Positions 60,301-64,000 of a stretch of 64,000 nucleotides of DNA are shown in pieces. The stretch is from Zonotrichia leucophrys gambelii. Taxonomy: Eukaryota; Chordata; Aves; Passeriformes; Passerellidae. Each line of letters begins with the position of its first letter. Positions within the stretch are counted from its first letter, which is position 1. The notes under the pieces are model-generated. The model searched no databases. It saw nothing but the letters and a program-made list of their open reading frames with translations, and had not been told where the DNA came from. The stretch covers positions 26,185,357 to 26,249,356 of the forward strand of contig NC_088178.1 in assembly GCF_028769735.1 (NCBI RefSeq), given 5' to 3'. The position numbers and the translations under genes were made by a program.

Positions 60301-63300
60301 AGGAAAGGGAATTAATTAAATATGGATTTCTTCTTAATTTGTTAGTGTTCAAAAGTGATCTGGCCTGCAGGCCTTGGAATCTGGAATGATCTACTTGTTT
60401 TCAATTGCAGTAATCCTGACACAGCCGTGTGGAGCTCACTGTGGCACAGAAAACCAGGCTGTGCATTGGGTAAGGCAGCTCAGGCAGGGGCTGCTCTGGA
60501 GGTGCAGCAGTGCAGATGGGTCTGATAACTCACCCTGTCTGCAGGCAGATCCCACAACTCAAATTCTGGGTGTGGGTGTAAAATCACAGGGCTAGAAAAG
60601 GCTCCTAAAGAGTCACCTCCTCCCCTTGTTCTCTTGTTCTCTCAGACGTGGAGCTAAAGCAGCTGGTGATGGAAACTCTGAGGCAGCCCTGTCCTATCCC
60701 CACTGCCTGGAAAGTGTCCCTCACGGTACTGTCCCGGCCTTCCTGGCCTCAGTTTGCCTCTTGAAAGTGCAGTGGATGTGGTGGTGCTGCAGCATGAATA
60801 CTCAGTCCTTCTGGAAATATTGCAGCTCTTCTGAATGCCTTCAGGGAGCAGAAATTGCAGTGCAACCACTGCGGGGCTATTTCAGCATCTATAACCCACT
60901 TGGGAAGGGAAAACAGATCTGTGAACACAGAGCCCTTTGTTCATACAAAGAGAAGCCCTGGAGACATGTAAATATCAGTTCTTTGGAGAAGGAACATATT
61001 CTCAAATCAACACTAGTGCTGGAGCAAGCACCCAGTGTGTGGTTGAAGCATCTCCACCTCTCTGAGGATGAACCCCAAAGATCCCAAAAGCTGCAGCAGC
61101 AGGAAAAGTCACAGTCCCTTGCCTTTGTGACATATTATGCATTGAAACAATACTTCCTCTGGGAAGGTCATGGCACTGAGTTGTGCAACAAGCCTTATCA
61201 ACAAGTAGGTATATTATATATGAAATGTAGGCTCTCACACGTGTGAGAATGTTCCTTGAGACAGCATCTGAATTTATGTGGTGCTGGTAATAGGTGGATA
61301 CATTTTCCACCAGGGAGAAGTACAATAAAATCAGATTGCAACTGAAACTAAATGCTAAATTGAATCATAAAATTCAAATAAAAATGAAGTGCTGGTGGAC
61401 TCCCATCTAAATCCAATTCAATTAAAGAAACCGTTGAGGCCAAAATTACTCCTGAAGCAATTGCGAAGGACAGCCCAATAACAAGTCAACATTTGAATGA
61501 ATTACTGTCCCTCGAATCCCCTTGAATTCACACAAAGGAATGGCCTTTTCAGCTGGTGTTTCTGAATTTTCCAGCCTGTCTGCATGCACAGACCCAGGTT
61601 ATTTTGGGCTGTTTGGGGCTGGTGCAAGGCTGTGTCCAGGGAGGGTGTGCAGCAGTGCCTGATGAAACCCCTTGAGCCCCTCCAGTTCTGGGTGCTCTGT
61701 TCACTTCCAGGACAAAGCTCCACACAGCAGAGGGATTTTTTTCCAGATAATAATGAAAAAAGGGGTTGCTAAGCCTAAATGATCTTTAGTCCATCTGGCA
61801 CATGCAGTTTGGGGATGAGGTAACTCTGCACTGGGTGCTGTTACCCCTGAACACATTTTTGCCTGGGCTCCTACCAGATCTCTGACTTCCACAGGAACAC
61901 TGTCTTAATGAACTACTGTTTCAAAATGTTATTTTTTATTCAGGTGGGAATATTTTCCAGGATTTATTTAATTTATGCTTTCTTTTGGCACTTTCTTGCA
62001 GCTGTAATTATGTAAAATGTTTGGTAAGGAATTTTCTGACTAGGTTTTTGTAATCAGATAATGTTAATCTAAGATAACCTGCCTGTGTTTGTATGTACAA
62101 GGGCCAGTTCAGTAAATATCCCAGTCCTGAAAACATTTCCAAGTGGTTTCAAATGTGGAAAGCATGAGATCTGGATTTTTTTTCCAACAGTTTTATCTTG
62201 CTTTGCTGTTGCCTGTAACATTAAAAACAGAATGAACATTTCAGCTGATCCACACCATTTCCCCTCCTGAGATGATCCCTTTGCAAGGATTTTGGAGCTC
62301 TGGTTTTCCATTCCATCTCAGGGCAGTCAAGCACTCCCCTGGCTCTGGTCTTGAGTGAGTAGGAAGATTTACTGGAGTTTTCTGACAACTCAGTCCGAGT
62401 TCCAGTTAGGTGGGAGAAATCCTCACTGCAGGGACATCTCAACTGACTACAGTGCCGTTTACTGCTGTGTTTCAAATGCATTTCTGGTTATCAGAACAGT
62501 CACACAGTTCTGCACACTTTCAGACTCTTTTTGTTCCCAGAATGGAGCAGCAGCCCCTATTTCCAGTAGAAAACTGACCCTGTTCCTTTTGTAATGAAGC
62601 CTAAAGCTGGTTTTGATGCACCAGATTTGTTGGGAGGCCATGGGGGCAGAACCAGGGAGAAATAAGAAAGGTAAAATGTGATGTACTGGGATATTCTGGC
62701 TTTACCTGTCCCATGAAGTCTTCAGACACTGCTTAGTTACCAGAGGACAGAAACAGATATACAGCAAATATCATAGCTCTTGCAAATAACTGGAATTTGG
62801 GGGGGGACAGGGCTAGAAGGGAAGTGAAAGAAGAAGGGAGAAGAAACCCTATATGAAAAAGATTTTGCTATCCTAGACATATTTGAATTAAGCCAAACAC
62901 TTCCTCGTAGCCAGGTGTTTTCCAGAGAACCACAACTCCTCCGTGCACCTGAGTGACAGATGCCAGCTGCACTGACTGTTTCCTCTGGAGGAAATGGTTT
63001 GCTTTCTATAAAGTTCTGCCCTGCTCTGAGTGCCAGCACATGCTGATGGTTAATGCAGTGTGCAACACAAAGCCTTTCTGGGCAGAAATCCTTCCCCAAC
63101 TCCACAGAGCCCACGGGCTGTCCCAGGGGATGGCACAGCTCAGCAGCTCTGGGGGCACGTTCAGGCTCAACCAAGAGGAAAAACATCACATCTTGCAAAG
63201 GGAATTCAGCTCTGGGAGCTTTGTGGGTTGCATCTGCACCCTGCTGGAGCTGGTGGCCACAAGGTCAAACAAATCTGTGTGTGCTGGTGTGGAGGGGAAG

Positions 63301-63949
63301 GACAGGGCCGTGCTATCCAGCAGGGATAATCACTGGGGTCATACAGACCATCCCCGGGAAGAAAGATGAACTTGCATTTTTCTCCAGTGATGATGGTGAT
63401 GTCATGATATGGTAAACAAAGTATTTCATCTTTTCTCCTTTTCTTCCCTCAGTTCCAGGAGCTATGCAGGGTTTTCTGCCAGAAAGCTGACTTTTCTCCT
63501 GGCTGAGGCTCGAGGGCCCATCAGTGCTGAAACATCGCTGGAATGTTCTGTCCTGCAGACACAGGGGAACAGAAACCTCTCTGGAGGAGGAAACACTAGC
63601 CTTAGAGCTACAGGCTTTGTTTCTGTACCTGTCACAGTTATTTATTATTTCAGGCAACTTCTGAATTTATATAGTGCTCCTGAAAAGTGGTGCTGAGCCC
63701 TGGATAAGTAGATGAATGGACTCTCAGCACCTCAGTGTTCATTTTGGCCAGAAAATGGAAAGCACTGTGATGGAACAGAAGGTACAGCATCTGAAGTTAC
63801 CGGGTCATGTAGCAACAGCCAGTGATGCTTTTATTTCCCACTGGTACAGCCTTGAAAGCAGCTGGTTTGGGGGCTGAATAAAAGTGCAGTTTGTTTGCAA
63901 TTAGTTGTTGACTTTGCCAAAACACAGCTCGTCCAAACAAAACTGTGTG
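60301..63949. other. Unique noncoding DNA
   Basis: No gene is recognised. The longest open frame of the window (206 codons, plus, 60626-61246) has no domain, repeat or signal I can identify and no exon-like edges. A short segment near 60578-60600 (AAATCACAGGGCTAGAAAAG) faintly resembles a CR1 3' end but is too short to call. About 61970-62130 has several GATAA and TAAT words and could be conserved. Confidence 0.55.
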
Positions 63950-63998
63950 GAGTGTGTGCATGTGCACACAGTGCACATGTGCTCACACACACACACAT
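63950..63998. repeat. Alternating GT/CA tract with perfect hairpin
   Basis: The stretch is mostly alternating purine-pyrimidine. It contains a perfect 9-bp stem (CATGTGCAC 63959-63967 and GTGCACATG 63971-63979) with a 3-nt loop, followed by a (CA)n run at 63984-63998. It may continue past the window edge. Such sequences favour Z-DNA and cruciform forms. Confidence 0.85.
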
Positions 63999-64000
63999 AC

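Noticed and set aside
60575..60612. AAATCACAGGGCTAGAAAAG as a CR1 3' end
   Set aside because: The resemblance fades after about 20 bases and no adjoining CR1 block follows.
60626..61246. 206-codon plus-strand open frame, the longest in the window
   Set aside because: No domain, no signal peptide, no compositional pattern of a real protein and no exon-like edges. A frame this long is plausible by chance in 64 kb of six-frame sequence.

Overview
The window looks like gene-poor nuclear DNA from a bird, probably a passerine. The evidence is the set of interspersed repeats. There are about nine CR1 LINE fragments on both strands, most showing the diagnostic 3' end of the avian CR1 family. There is also one nearly complete solo LTR, plus a second partial copy, of an endogenous-retrovirus LTR type that I recognise from songbird genomes. 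Base composition is moderately AT-rich and CpG is depleted. There are many short AT-rich tracts and microsatellites. Nothing suggests a bacterial, plasmid or phage source.

I found no protein-coding gene, tRNA, rRNA or snRNA that I can support. The many open frames of 60-206 codons lack family motifs, have no exon-like boundaries, and overlap one another on both strands as expected by chance. The region is best read as intergenic or long-intron sequence.

Layout: 1-6.7 kb is unique AT-rich DNA with small tandem repeats and an (AT)18 tract. At 6.79-7.17 kb lies a decayed reverse-transcriptase fragment from a non-CR1 (RTE-like) LINE. 7.2-13.4 kb is unassigned. 13.4-20.6 kb holds a CR1 piece, a CATTAACT motif cluster, the solo LTR (17.0-17.76 kb), and a CR1 fused to a second LTR fragment (20.04-20.57 kb). 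20.6-42.2 kb is mostly unique, with two short CR1 pieces, a TTTA/GTTA microsatellite and a candidate conserved noncoding block at 32.2-32.6 kb. 42.2-55.1 kb holds five CR1 pieces, one MIR-like SINE fossil at about 44.7 kb, a CpG-retaining patch with a NotI site at 51.44 kb, and a perfect 20-bp palindrome made of two forkhead-type sites at 54.41 kb. 55-64 kb is unique DNA with a 43-bp tandem duplication, a 14-G run and a terminal alternating purine-pyrimidine hairpin.

No new gene system is visible. The most useful leads are the RTE-like fossil, the CR1/LTR chimera (possible template switching), the MIR-like SINE, and a few candidate regulatory blocks that cross-species alignment could test.
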